Assembly: GCF_004137355.1 (NCBI RefSeq)
Contig: NZ_SDVB01000253.1
Coordinates: forward strand, 310,001-374,000
Length of the DNA: 64,000 nt
Direction of reading: 5' to 3'
DNA from: Ciceribacter ferrooxidans
GTDB taxonomy: Bacteria; Pseudomonadota; Alphaproteobacteria; Rhizobiales; Rhizobiaceae
Made by a program: the position numbers and the translations under genes. Each line of letters opens with the position of its first letter. Position 1 is the stretch's first letter. Below the pieces are notes generated by a model. That model saw nothing but the letters and a program-made list of their open reading frames with translations, ran no database searches and was not told the origin of the DNA. Below are positions 18,810 through 27,534 of the stretch, piece by piece.

Positions 18810-19697
18810 TCAGGGAACGATCAGCGTTCCAGCGCCACCTTCGGTGAAGATCTCGAGCAGCACGGAGTGGGCCGTCTTGCCGTTCAGGATGACGACACCC
18901 TGCACGCCGGCATTGATCGCGTCGATGCAGGTCTCGACCTTCGGGATCATGCCGCCGGAGATGGTGCCATCCTTGATCAGCGCGCGTGCTTCGGCGACCG
19001 ACAGTTCCTTGATGAGCTCGCCGTTCCGGTTGAGCACGCCCGGCACATCGGTGAGGAAAAGCAGGCGGGTGGCGCGGAGCGCACCGGCAATGGCTCCTGC
19101 GAACGTGTCGGCGTTGATGTTGTAGGTGTGGCCGTCGCGGCCGGGCGCAACCGGCGCGATGACCGGTATCATCTCCGATTTGGCAAGCAGGTCGAGCAGG
19201 GTCCGGTCGACTTCGACCACTTCGCCGACAAAGCCGAGGTCGAGCACGCGTTCGATGTTGGAGTCAGGGTCGGTCACCGTCTTCTTCGCCTTTTCTGCGA
19301 AGACCATGTTGCCGTCTTTCCCGCAGAGGCCGATGGCCCATTCGCCGGTCTGGTTTATGAGGGCGACGATCTCCTTGTTGATCGAGCCTGCCAGCACCAT
19401 TTCGACGATCTCGACCGTCTTCTGGTCGGTGACGCGCAGTCCGCCTTCGAAGCGCGATTCGATGCCCATCTTGCTCAGCATGGCGCCGATCTGCGGCCCG
19501 CCGCCATGGACCACGATCGGGTTGACGCCCGACTGCTTCAAGAGAGCGATGTCCTCCGCAAACGCCCTGCCGAGCTCGGGATTGCCCATTGCATGGCCGC
19601 CGTATTTCACGACGATCGTCTTGTTTTCGTAGCGCTGCATGAAGGGCAGCGCCTGGGCGAGGAGGCGTGCCTGGATTTCGCTGTCGGAGGCGGTCAT
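18810..19697 (-). CDS. argB: Acetylglutamate kinase
   Basis: The 295-residue amino-acid kinase phosphorylates N-acetylglutamate, the second step of arginine synthesis. Visible motifs are VVKYGGHAM (about 27-35), [12 protein letters not shown] with the substrate-binding glycines (about 64-75), and [10 protein letters not shown] near the C-terminus. The N-terminal helix before the core resembles arginine-inhibited hexameric forms, so feedback inhibition is possible. AAGGA precedes the ATG at 19697. Confidence 0.97.
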   Translation of the reverse strand: MTASDSEIQARLLAQALPFMQRYENKTIVVKYGGHAMGNPELGRAFAEDIALLKQSGVNPIVVHGGGPQIGAMLSKMGIESRFEGGLRVTDQKTVEIVEMVLAGSINKEIVALINQTGEWAIGLCGKDGNMVFAEKAKKTVTDPDSNIERVLDLGFVGEVVEVDRTLLDLLAKSEMIPVIAPVAPGRDGHTYNINADTFAGAIAGALRATRLLFLTDVPGVLNRNGELIKELSVAEARALIKDGTISGGMIPKVETCIDAINAGVQGVVILNGKTAHSVLLEIFTEGGAGTLIVP

Positions 19698-19970
19698 GGG
19701 ACATCCTTTTTGTTGGATCGCGGCCTTTTAGCGCAAGTTCGGGTCCGAGGGAATAATCACGCGAAAAACTTGGAGCCGGCAGTCGTTGCCGACATCGGCT
19801 CGCGCGTCGCCGCAGCGCAAGGTGGCAAACCGATTGACAGTCGTGGCGAAGAATTGGATTCTTGCAACGTGCAAGGTAGCGCTCGCGGCCGTGCGTGTTC
19901 CGCGTTCGACCGCATTTGGTGCGGTGCGCGGCTCGTACCATGATATGCGAACCCGAGAACCGATGGATCG

Positions 19971-20699
19971 ATGACGACGCCCGATCAGAGCAAAGGAGAC
20001 CGGTCCCGCGACGAGGTTCTCGCCGGGGAGTATGTTCTCGGAGTGCTCGGCGCGAACGAACGTGCGAGCGTCGAGGAGCGCCTGCGCCACGACCGGCCCT
20101 TCGCGGCGATGGTCCGCCGCTGGGAGCGCAATTTGTCCAGTATCGATCAGGGGTATGGTGCCGAGAGAAAGCGTTCCCCGCAGGTGCGTCCGCGTTTCGA
20201 CGAACCTGCGGGGCTTCCCGCGGACCTTTCGCTTTCAGGGTTCGCCGCGAGTCTCTGGAACTCTCTGAGCTTGTGGCGTTCGCTGGCGTTGGCAGGTTTC
20301 GCAGCGCTCGCCGCCTTTGCTGCGGCCGGTGCGGGCTTATGGCCGTTTCGGGTGCCCGAGGACGCCCTGCTTGCGGAACTGACGTCGCCGAACGAAGCTC
20401 TGGGCTTGTCGGCGCGGTACGATCGCGCGACCGGCAGAATCAGACTCTCTCCCGCAACGAACAGGGACGCCGCGCCGAAATCGCTGGAACTCTGGCTACT
20501 GGAAGGCGGGGATCAGGCGCTTTCGCTCGGTGTGCTCCCGGCGGAGGGGGGCGCTGACGTCCTCGTGCCGGCTAAACTGCGTGAGAAGGTCGTTGAAAAA
20601 GCCGTGCTCGCTGTCAGTGTGGAGCCGTATGGCGGTTCTCTCACCGGCAAGATGACCGGGCCCGTGGTTGCAAAGGGCGTAATTCACGGCCGGCCCTGA
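19971..20699 (+). CDS. RskA-like anti-sigma factor without neighbouring sigma gene
   Basis: The 242-residue protein has an N-terminal anti-sigma domain (DEVLAGEYVLGVLGANERASVEERL, about 13-37), a single membrane segment near 103-123, and a C-terminal RskA domain (about 130-240) outside the membrane. Such proteins bind an ECF sigma factor and release it after proteolysis. Normally the sigma gene sits directly upstream; here the upstream 273 bases to argB hold no recognisable sigma gene. The partner may be elsewhere. No zinc-binding HxxxCxxC motif is seen, consistent with the RskA class. Confidence 0.8.
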   Translation: MTTPDQSKGDRSRDEVLAGEYVLGVLGANERASVEERLRHDRPFAAMVRRWERNLSSIDQGYGAERKRSPQVRPRFDEPAGLPADLSLSGFAASLWNSLSLWRSLALAGFAALAAFAAAGAGLWPFRVPEDALLAELTSPNEALGLSARYDRATGRIRLSPATNRDAAPKSLELWLLEGGDQALSLGVLPAEGGADVLVPAKLREKVVEKAVLAVSVEPYGGSLTGKMTGPVVAKGVIHGRP

Positions 20700-20723
20700 T
20701 GGGAGAGGCAGCCGTCTGCCGCC

Positions 20724-21398
20724 TCAGCCGCGGCGGCCGATGGTATTGAGAATGGCCGAGCGCAAGTCGTCCATGCCGCTTCCCTTTTCCGACGACGTTG
20801 CCAGCACCTCCGGGTAGGCGGCCGGCCGCTTGCGGATTTTCTCCACGGTTTCAGCGATCAGTCGCGGGACGCCCGCCTGCTTGATCTTGTCGATCTTGGT
20901 GAGGACGATCTGATAGGAGACTGCCGCCTTGTCGAGCAGGTCGAGCACCTCGTCATCGTTCTTCTTGATGCCGTGCCGGGCGTCGATCAGCACATAGACG
21001 CGCTTCAGCGTCGAACGGCCGCGAAGATAGTCGAAGACGAGCTTGGTCCAGGCGTCGACCTGTTCCTTCGGCGCCTGGGCATAGCCGTAGCCTGGCATGT
21101 CGACGAGCGCCATTGGAGGCAAGTCACCCGCCTCGCCGCTATAACCGTCCGGAACGAAGTAGTTGAGTTCCTGGGTGCGACCGGGCGTGTTCGACGTTCG
21201 CGCAAGCCCCTTCTGTCCTACCAGCGCGTTGATGAGCGATGATTTGCCGACGTTCGAGCGTCCGGCGAAGGCAATCTCCAGCGGCCCTTCCGGCGGCAGG
21301 AACTTCATGGACGGGACGCCGCGAATGAAGATCCACGGATTGCCGAAGAGCGGCTTTTCGTTTGTCGCAATGTTCTCGGCCATGGCTTCCGTCTTCAT
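20724..21398 (-). CDS. engB: Ribosome-biogenesis GTP-binding protein EngB/YsxC
   Basis: The 224-residue GTPase assists late assembly of the large ribosomal subunit. The G motifs are visible: [14 protein letters not shown] (G1, about 46-59), NTPGRT (G2), DMPGYGYA (G3), TKIDK (G4). Length is normal. GGAAGG directly abuts the ATG at 21398, so translation may instead start at the ATG at 21383, five codons in. It belongs to the conserved rpmH-rnpA-yidC-engB-argB neighbourhood, here interrupted by a DMT transporter and an anti-sigma gene. Confidence 0.95.
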   Translation of the reverse strand: MKTEAMAENIATNEKPLFGNPWIFIRGVPSMKFLPPEGPLEIAFAGRSNVGKSSLINALVGQKGLARTSNTPGRTQELNYFVPDGYSGEAGDLPPMALVDMPGYGYAQAPKEQVDAWTKLVFDYLRGRSTLKRVYVLIDARHGIKKNDDEVLDLLDKAAVSYQIVLTKIDKIKQAGVPRLIAETVEKIRKRPAAYPEVLATSSEKGSGMDDLRSAILNTIGRRG

Positions 21399-21465
21399 CC
21401 TTCCGTCGTAGCGGACTGGCTTCCGGGTTTTGATGTGGGATGTCAAGAAGAAAGGCGGTCCTGGG

Positions 21466-22383
21466 TCAGCGCCGGTTGGCCTGCTGCCTCCGGAATTCTG
21501 TGCCGAGGTAGGTGATGAGCGCGGCGAGGATGACCAGTCCGCCCCAGATGGCGCGCTCGCTCGGGATCTCGCCGTGAATGACCGCCACCCAGACCGGGGC
21601 AAGCATCGTTTCGCCGGTTCCGAGCAGCGCGGCGAGCGCCGAGGGGACCAGCCGCGCGCCGGTGACGAAGAGGGCCATGCCAAGCCCGAGGTTGAGTGTT
21701 CCGAACACGAAGAGCAGCGCGAGCTGATCAAGAGGAACGAGCAGCGCGCCGGCCTGCGTCGCCGAGACGACGCAGGCGACGAGCGCTCCGAGCGAGGCGG
21801 CTGGCGTCATGCGGACATTGGTGTAACGGCGGGTGATCACGGTCGTCGCGGCAAAGACGATGGCGATCGTCAGGGCCAGCGCGTCCCCGATCGGCGAAAC
21901 GGAGCCTGTGAAGGAACCCGAAACCATAATTGCGACGCCGGCAATGACGGCCGCGATTGCGCCCCAGGTCAGCGTGGTTATCCGCTCGCCGAAGAAGACC
22001 CGGCTCATCAGTGCAGCGAAGAGCGGCACGCCTGCCTGCAGGAGGACGACATTGGCGACGGTGGTGTAGCCGATTGCGATGATGAAGCAGGTGGTTGCGG
22101 TTGCAAAGGTGCATGCGACCACAAACCCCGGCCAGCCCATGTTACGGTAGAGGGCGATGGTGCCTCGCGGCCCGTCGCGCAGCAGCATGAAGGCGATCAG
22201 GAAGACCGCGGCAAAGAAGTTGCGCCAGAAGACGATCGTCCAACTGTCGGTGACGTCGAGAAAGCGGGCTATGGCGCCGCCGAAGCTCCAGAAGAATGCC
22301 GACCCGAAGACCAGGAGCGCGCCGACACGCTCCTTGCGGATATCGTTGACGGCAGTATCCGGGGAAAGCGTGTTGAGGCTCAT
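21466..22383 (-). CDS. EamA/DMT family transporter
   Basis: The 305-residue protein has about ten membrane helices in two EamA repeats ([21 protein letters not shown], then [20 protein letters not shown]). Substrate is unknown. It lies between yidC and engB on the same strand. A strong terminator for yidC ends only about 20 bases before its start codon, so the gene depends on readthrough or on a promoter inside yidC. It ends 67 bases before engB. Confidence 0.85.
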   Translation of the reverse strand: MSLNTLSPDTAVNDIRKERVGALLVFGSAFFWSFGGAIARFLDVTDSWTIVFWRNFFAAVFLIAFMLLRDGPRGTIALYRNMGWPGFVVACTFATATTCFIIAIGYTTVANVVLLQAGVPLFAALMSRVFFGERITTLTWGAIAAVIAGVAIMVSGSFTGSVSPIGDALALTIAIVFAATTVITRRYTNVRMTPAASLGALVACVVSATQAGALLVPLDQLALLFVFGTLNLGLGMALFVTGARLVPSALAALLGTGETMLAPVWVAVIHGEIPSERAIWGGLVILAALITYLGTEFRRQQANRR

Positions 22384-22402
22384 GTCGATCTCGGATGCAT
22401 CT

Positions 22403-22434
22403 ACGAAAAACTCCGGGGGAAGCCCCCGGAGTTT
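22403..22434 (-). terminator. Rho-independent terminator after yidC
   Basis: Reading the minus strand, a 12-bp perfect stem (arms 22423-22434 and 22408-22419, 3-base loop) is followed by a T-run (22403-22410). It lies 10 bases after the yidC stop and about 20 bases before the next gene. Confidence 0.9.
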
Positions 22435-22443
22435 CTTGATGTC

Positions 22444-24312
22444 TTACTTGCTCGGCTGCGGTTTTCGCCGGAACAACGATCTCAGATTGTCGACGAGTTC
22501 GATCTTCACGCCGTGGCGCTTCATGATGATCGACTGCTGAAGGATCGACAACGTATTGTTCCAGGCCCAGTAGATCACCAGCCCGGCGGGGAAGCTCCCG
22601 AGCATGAAGGTGAAGACGAGCGGCATCCAGTTGAACAGCATCGCCTGGGTCGGATCGGGCGGCGTCGGGTTCATGCGCATCTGTAGGAACATCGTGACGC
22701 CCATGATGATCGGCCAGATGCCGAGATGCAGGAACGTCGGCGCGTCGAACGGCAGAAGCCCGAAGAGGTTGACGAAGGTCGTCGGATCAGGAGCCGAAAG
22801 GTCTTGGATCCAGCCGAAGAAAGGCGCGTGCCGCATTTCGATGGTGACGTAGATGACCTTGTAGAGCGCGAAGAAGACCGGAATTTGCAGCAGGACCGGC
22901 CAGCAGCCGGCGACCGGATTGATCTTCTCCGTCTTGTAGAGCTCCATCATCGCCTGCTGCAGGCCCATCCGGTCGTCGCCGAACTTGGCCTTCAGCTCTT
23001 CCATCTTCGGCTGAACGCGCTTCATGTTGGCCATGGAGGCATACTGCTTGCTGGCGAGCGGGAAGAAGAGAAGCTTCACCACGATCGTCGTCAGCAGGAT
23101 TGCAACCCCGAAATTCCCGACCATCCGGAAGAAGAAGTCCATCAGTTGGAACATCGGCTTGGTGAAGAACCAGAACCAGCCCCAGTCGATCAGGAGGTCG
23201 AATCGGGGAACCTGATAGCTCTGTACATCGGCGGCTTCGCCGCCGCGCAGGCTGGCGAAGATCGTGCCGAACCAGGAATCGTCGAGTGCGTAACCGTTGA
23301 CGACGCGCACTTCCTTGGCGCCGGCGAAAACCAGGGTCTTGAGACTGGTTTCCTGCCCGGGGGCGACGGTGACGGCGTCATTCTTGAAGTCAGCCTGATA
23401 ACGCGGCTGACCGTCGGAAAAGTGCGAGAAGCGGGAATCGTACGCGATCGTCTGCGGCGGCACGAGAGCCGCTGCCCAATACTTGTCAGTGATGCCGATC
23501 CAGCCGCCGGTCGCCTTGTCGTTCGCAACGCCCTCTTCTTCAATGTCGCCGTACTTCTTCTCGACGAGGCTGCCGTTCGTGCCGATTACCCCGAGGAAAC
23601 CCTCGTGCAGCACGTAGACAGAAGGGGTCGCCGGCTTGTTGTAGCGGGTGATGCGGCCGTAGGGCGCTACCGACGCAGCTGTCGCGCCGCCGTTCTTGAT
23701 CGCGTCTTCGACGGTCAGCATGTAGTGCTTGTCGACGGAGATCTTTCGGGTGAAGGTGAGGCCTGCCTCATTGGTGAAGGAGAGTGTGACCGGCGTCGAC
23801 TGGGTCAGCTTGTCGCCTTCGGCCAGCGTCCAGACGGTCGACGGCCCGGGCGCCGCGCCGGCGCCTTCGCCTGCAACATAGCCGAGCTCGGCGAAGTAGC
23901 CGTCTTTCGTGTCGGACGGGCTGAACAGAGTGATGATCGGGCTCTGCGGATCGACGGTCTCGCGGTATCCCTTGAGCTTGAGGTCGTCGAAACGGGCGCC
24001 GGTCAGATTGATCGAGCCGGAAAGCGCAGGTGTGTCGATCGCGACACGGGCTGTCTTGGCGATGGCGTCCTCGCGGGTAGCAGTCGCGCCAGCCTGGCCG
24101 GACGCGGGCAGGGCACCGGAGACCTGAGCTCCCGTCGATGGCTGTGTTGCCGGGCTTTCGCTGCCTGCCGGCGCCGTCTTCGCCTGCTCGGCGATGCGTG
24201 CCTGCTCCTGACGTTGCGCCTCGATCTTCGGATTCATGTAGAAGAATTGCCAGGCGAGCACGATCAGCACGGACAGGGCAATCGCGATGAAGTAATTGCG
24301 TTTGTTTTCCAT
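22444..24312 (-). CDS. yidC: Membrane protein insertase YidC
   Basis: The 622-residue insertase places proteins into the inner membrane with or without Sec. It has the N-terminal membrane anchor (about 8-25), a Pro/Ala-rich linker, a large periplasmic domain, and the C-terminal YidC/Oxa1 core of five helices from about 375, ending in a basic tail that can bind ribosomes. The ATG at 24312 overlaps the rnpA stop (TGATG); a GTG one codon upstream is possible. It is followed by a clear terminator. Confidence 0.97.
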   Translation of the reverse strand: MENKRNYFIAIALSVLIVLAWQFFYMNPKIEAQRQEQARIAEQAKTAPAGSESPATQPSTGAQVSGALPASGQAGATATREDAIAKTARVAIDTPALSGSINLTGARFDDLKLKGYRETVDPQSPIITLFSPSDTKDGYFAELGYVAGEGAGAAPGPSTVWTLAEGDKLTQSTPVTLSFTNEAGLTFTRKISVDKHYMLTVEDAIKNGGATAASVAPYGRITRYNKPATPSVYVLHEGFLGVIGTNGSLVEKKYGDIEEEGVANDKATGGWIGITDKYWAAALVPPQTIAYDSRFSHFSDGQPRYQADFKNDAVTVAPGQETSLKTLVFAGAKEVRVVNGYALDDSWFGTIFASLRGGEAADVQSYQVPRFDLLIDWGWFWFFTKPMFQLMDFFFRMVGNFGVAILLTTIVVKLLFFPLASKQYASMANMKRVQPKMEELKAKFGDDRMGLQQAMMELYKTEKINPVAGCWPVLLQIPVFFALYKVIYVTIEMRHAPFFGWIQDLSAPDPTTFVNLFGLLPFDAPTFLHLGIWPIIMGVTMFLQMRMNPTPPDPTQAMLFNWMPLVFTFMLGSFPAGLVIYWAWNNTLSILQQSIIMKRHGVKIELVDNLRSLFRRKPQPSK

Positions 24313-24701
24313 CACACTTTCCTGGAACGGGTCTGGGAAGACCGCTTGTGTTTCGGCCTGGCTTCGATCCGTTCGGCCAGTTCTTCCGTGAGTTCTGCAA
24401 AGGACGCCGACAGCACGTCCCGCCGGGCGACAACCACATAGTCATGTCCCGACTGCATTGCAAACCCCGCCTTCACGCGCACAGCCTCCCTGAGGCGGCG
24501 GCGCATGCGGTTGCGCTCGACGGCATTGCCATGTTTCTTGGTGACTGTGAAGCCGACTCTCGGCTCGCCCTCGGGCTCCTTGCGATCGAGCACTTCGAGG
24601 AGAAAGAGGCCGCCGCGGCGTTTCTCGCCTTCGCGGACAGCAAGAAACTGCGGCCGGCTCTTCAGCCGCCCGACAGTTTTCGTTGGTTCATCAGACGTCA
24701 T
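24312..24701 (-). CDS. rnpA: Ribonuclease P protein component
   Basis: The 129-residue basic protein is the protein subunit of RNase P, which matures tRNA 5' ends. The RNR signature is clear: [17 protein letters not shown] near residues 59-75, plus GFTVTKKHG before it. It lies 33 bases after rpmH, overlaps yidC by one base and shares the promoter upstream of rpmH. Confidence 0.96.
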   Translation of the reverse strand: MTSDEPTKTVGRLKSRPQFLAVREGEKRRGGLFLLEVLDRKEPEGEPRVGFTVTKKHGNAVERNRMRRRLREAVRVKAGFAMQSGHDYVVVARRDVLSASFAELTEELAERIEARPKHKRSSQTRSRKV

Positions 24702-24734
24702 TCGCCCGTTTCCTGGGATCGGGCACGTCCGGCC

Positions 24735-24869
24735 TTAAGCCGAAAGACGCTTGCGACCGCGAGCGCGGCGTGCGGCGAGAACCTTGCGGCCGCCGTTGGT
24801 GGCCATACGCGCACGGAAACCGTGGCGACGCTTGCGAACAAGCTTGGAAGGTTGGTAGGTACGCTTCAT
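24735..24869 (-). CDS. rpmH: 50S ribosomal protein L34
   Basis: A 44-residue, very basic protein begins [20 protein letters not shown] and ends GRKRLSA, which matches L34 along its full length. It is the first gene of rpmH-rnpA-yidC. No clear Shine-Dalgarno precedes the ATG; the leader just upstream is AT-rich (ATTAAATAA). A good promoter is found about 117 bases upstream of the start. Confidence 0.97.
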   Translation of the reverse strand: MKRTYQPSKLVRKRRHGFRARMATNGGRKVLAARRARGRKRLSA

Positions 24870-25292
24870 TTATTTAATACCGCGGTGTGCGGCCCTTCTT
24901 GGGTTTGCATTTCTGCAAGAGCGTTGGAGTTTCGCACGGCGGATCTGCCGCGTGAGCGGGCGGGTATCTCCGGGCGTGCGGGGGGCTTATACGGGCGAAG
25001 ACCCCGAGAGTCAATCGGTTGCGCGGTTGCCGCGTAGCTTGGTGCGAGCCTCCGTAGGGATCGGCTTTTCTTGCAGCTCCAGGTAAATGCGCCGGCCGGA
25101 CGCCATCAAGGGATGTAGACGATTGCCGCACCAAAAGTAGAAGTGGATTTTCAACTTCCTCTTGCATCCTGAGGAAGTGGTACGCCTTCGCACCCGCACA
25201 ATAGACGCGAAAGACTTCTTTAATGCCACGTGTATAAAATCCCCATAATTTGATGGGTTTTCGCCCCGAATTGTCGAAGAGGAGTTATATTC
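24870..25292. other. 423-base intergenic region between rpmH and mcpW-like gene
   Basis: No protein gene is credible here. The left part holds the rpmH leader and promoter. The right part, toward the chemoreceptor, is AT-richer and contains a perfect 8-bp inverted repeat (ACTTCCTC at 25154-25161, complement 25171-25178, 9-base loop) without a T-run, about 115 bases before the chemoreceptor start. It may be an operator or the terminator of a short RNA; I see no further recognisable element. Confidence 0.5.
24986..25014 (-). promoter_or_regulatory. Sigma-70 type promoter for rpmH-rnpA-yidC
   Basis: On the minus strand TTGACT (-35, 25009-25014) and TATAAG (-10, 24986-24991) are separated by exactly 17 bases. 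Transcription would start near 24979, leaving a leader of about 110 bases before rpmH. Confidence 0.75.
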
Positions 25293-27341
25293 GTGAAAAT
25301 TGGCGGCAAGATTTATTCCCTTGTGGGGGTACTGGGTTTTGCAGCGGTCGTCATCGGCGTCATCGGCATTTACGTCACCGCCCAGTATGCTGGCAGAGCC
25401 GAGGCGTTGCGCACGGTGTCGGAGCGGGTTTACCTCGGTGAACACATGAACCGAATGGTGACCGCCGTGGTCATGGAAGCGCGTGGTATCTACGCTGCAC
25501 CGACGACCGAAAAGGCGGGTTCCTTTGCCAAAGGGCTCCTCAAGAATCTCGATGAGATCGACAGCGTGATTGCTGCCTGGAAGCCGCTCGTGCCGGCCGA
25601 ACAGAAGGTCGCCTTCGATTCCATGGTAGGAAAGGCGGCAGAATTCCGGGTGTTCCGAACCGAGACGGCGCGTCTCGGCACCGAGGTTGATCCCAAGGAT
25701 GCCAACGAGCAGGGCAATAACGAGGCCAATCGTGCCAACCGGAAAGCCTTCCAGGCGGATATCGATGCCGTGGTCGAGCAGGACAAGGCCGAGCTTCAGG
25801 CGATCACGGCGTCTCTCAAGTCGTTCCAGACCCTGATGCTGATGCTCATCACGGGCGTCACCTTCGTGGCGGTCGCCGGTGGTGCCGGTTTCGGCATGTA
25901 CATCGCCGTCAATCAGCTCAGCCGGCCGATCCGCAATGTCACCAACGCAATGAAGAAGATCTCCGACGGGGATTATGGCGTCGACATCCCGTATGCGGGC
26001 CGTGCCGACGAAATCGGTGACATGGCGGCCGCCGTCGAGATCTTCAAGCAGAACGGCCTCGCCGTCCAGCGCCTCAATGCGCAGGAAGCGGCCATGCGGG
26101 CGAAGAGCGACGACCTGCAGTCCAGCATGTCGGTTGTGGTCGCCGCTGCGGCCGATGGCGATTTCGGCCGGCGGATCGAAAAGCGCTACGATGACCCCAA
26201 CCTCGATCGTTTCGCGGCCACTATCAACGCCCTTCTGACAGCAGTCGATGCCGGTGTCGCGGAGACGCGCCGCGTGGTGGCGAGCCTGTCGGCGGGAGAC
26301 CTGACGCAGAGCATGCATGGCGATTTCCGGGGTGCCTTCGCCGAGTTGCAGGTGAACGTCAACGCGACGGTCGGCCGGCTGCGGCAGATGATGGTCGACA
26401 TCCGTGGCAAGACCGACCTCATCGACGGTAATGCCGATGAGCTGATGTCGGCGACGAACGACCTTGCCAAGCGCACCGAGCAGCAGGCTGCCGCCCTCGA
26501 GGAGACATCCGCGGCGCTCGATGAGATCACGGTCGTTGTGCGCAGTTCGAGCGAAAGAGCGCAGGAAGCAAGCGAGATGGTGACGGAGGCGACCCGCAGT
26601 GCCGCCCAGTCCGCGATGGTCGTCGGCGAAGCCGTCGAGGCCATGGGGCGGATCGAGCAGGCGTCGCGCGAAATCTCGCAGATCATCAACGTTATCGACG
26701 AGATCGCCTTCCAGACGAACCTGCTGGCTTTGAACGCCGGTGTTGAGGCGGCTCGCGCCGGCGAGGCGGGCAAGGGTTTCGCCGTCGTTGCACAGGAAGT
26801 CAGGGAGCTCGCGCAGCGTTCGGCGAACGCCGCCAAGGACATCAAGGCGCTCATCACCAAGTCGGGCGAAGAAGTGTCCGGCGGCGTCAAGCTCGTCCAG
26901 AAGACCGGAGAGGCTCTCTCGGAGATTGAAAGCCGGGTGCTGAAGATCAACGACCATATCCATTCGATCGCGACAGCAGCGAAGGAGCAGTCCACCGGTC
27001 TGCAGGAGGTCAATACCGCCATCAACCAGATGGACCAGGTTACCCAGCAGAACGCCGCCATGGTCGAGGAAACCTCGGCGGCGACCCACAAGCTCTCGGA
27101 GGAGGCAGACGGCCTCGCCGCGCTCGTCGCCCATTTCCGGCTCTCCGACGGTGCGAGGGACAGTGCCGTTCCCGGTCCTGCCATCCATGCTGCGGCATCG
27201 ATCCGGATGCCGGCACCGGCTTCGAGCGCTCCGCGCAAGCCTGTCGCCTCTCCGGCACGCCAAATGCAGGGAAGCGTCGCCCGTGCATTCGGCGATGGCG
27301 CGGCGGCAGTCGCCCAGGACGCCGAGTGGGAAGAGTTCTGA
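25293..27341 (+). CDS. mcpW: Methyl-accepting chemotaxis protein with small periplasmic sensor (McpW-like)
   Basis: The 682-residue receptor has membrane segments at about 7-29 and 186-212, a periplasmic sensor of about 155 residues that looks like a helical bundle, two HAMP-like stretches and the signalling domain with the conserved tip near residue 480. It ends in EWEEF, a CheR/CheB-tethering pentapeptide. The start is GTG at 25293, with GAAGAGGAG upstream. The symbol comes from remembered synteny with S. meliloti, where mcpW lies by a sensor kinase and the yidC region; it is tentative. Ligand unknown. Confidence 0.8.
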   Translation: MKIGGKIYSLVGVLGFAAVVIGVIGIYVTAQYAGRAEALRTVSERVYLGEHMNRMVTAVVMEARGIYAAPTTEKAGSFAKGLLKNLDEIDSVIAAWKPLVPAEQKVAFDSMVGKAAEFRVFRTETARLGTEVDPKDANEQGNNEANRANRKAFQADIDAVVEQDKAELQAITASLKSFQTLMLMLITGVTFVAVAGGAGFGMYIAVNQLSRPIRNVTNAMKKISDGDYGVDIPYAGRADEIGDMAAAVEIFKQNGLAVQRLNAQEAAMRAKSDDLQSSMSVVVAAAADGDFGRRIEKRYDDPNLDRFAATINALLTAVDAGVAETRRVVASLSAGDLTQSMHGDFRGAFAELQVNVNATVGRLRQMMVDIRGKTDLIDGNADELMSATNDLAKRTEQQAAALEETSAALDEITVVVRSSSERAQEASEMVTEATRSAAQSAMVVGEAVEAMGRIEQASREISQIINVIDEIAFQTNLLALNAGVEAARAGEAGKGFAVVAQEVRELAQRSANAAKDIKALITKSGEEVSGGVKLVQKTGEALSEIESRVLKINDHIHSIATAAKEQSTGLQEVNTAINQMDQVTQQNAAMVEETSAATHKLSEEADGLAALVAHFRLSDGARDSAVPGPAIHAAASIRMPAPASSAPRKPVASPARQMQGSVARAFGDGAAAVAQDAEWEEF

Positions 27342-27375
27342 TCGCTCCGATCAGGCAGGCACACAACGTTCCATA

Positions 27376-27403
27376 GGTCGCGAGCATCGCTCGCGGCCTT
27401 TTT
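27376..27403 (+). terminator. Rho-independent terminator after mcpW-like gene
   Basis: A 10-bp stem with one G-T pair (arms 27376-27385 and 27389-27398, loop ATC) is followed by TTTTT, 35 bases after the chemoreceptor stop. Confidence 0.88.
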
Positions 27404-27534
27404 CGTGCGGAGACGAAGATTCGTGCAGGCTTCGTTCTTTCGATGCCGCTTATCTTTTACTTCTTACCGGTCTATCCTATGTATGCACCCCGGGGCTTTC
27501 TACCCGCGGTCAGATCAGCGGCAAGGAGAGGCCG

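Noticed and set aside
19698-19970. Remnant of an ECF sigma gene before the anti-sigma gene
   Set aside because: None of the frames shows sigma region 2 or 4 motifs; the stretch is treated as an ordinary intergenic region.
22726-24441. 571-codon open frame antisense to yidC
   Set aside because: yidC and rnpA are certain on the other strand; this is a codon-bias shadow.
2900-27100. Near-identical stretches in three chemoreceptor genes as mobile repeats
   Set aside because: They match the conserved MCP signalling hairpin; similarity is explained by protein conservation, with no flanking repeats or transposase.
25011-27263. 750-codon open frame antisense to the mcpW-like gene
   Set aside because: The sense frame encodes a complete chemoreceptor; the antisense product is low-complexity and lacks any motif.
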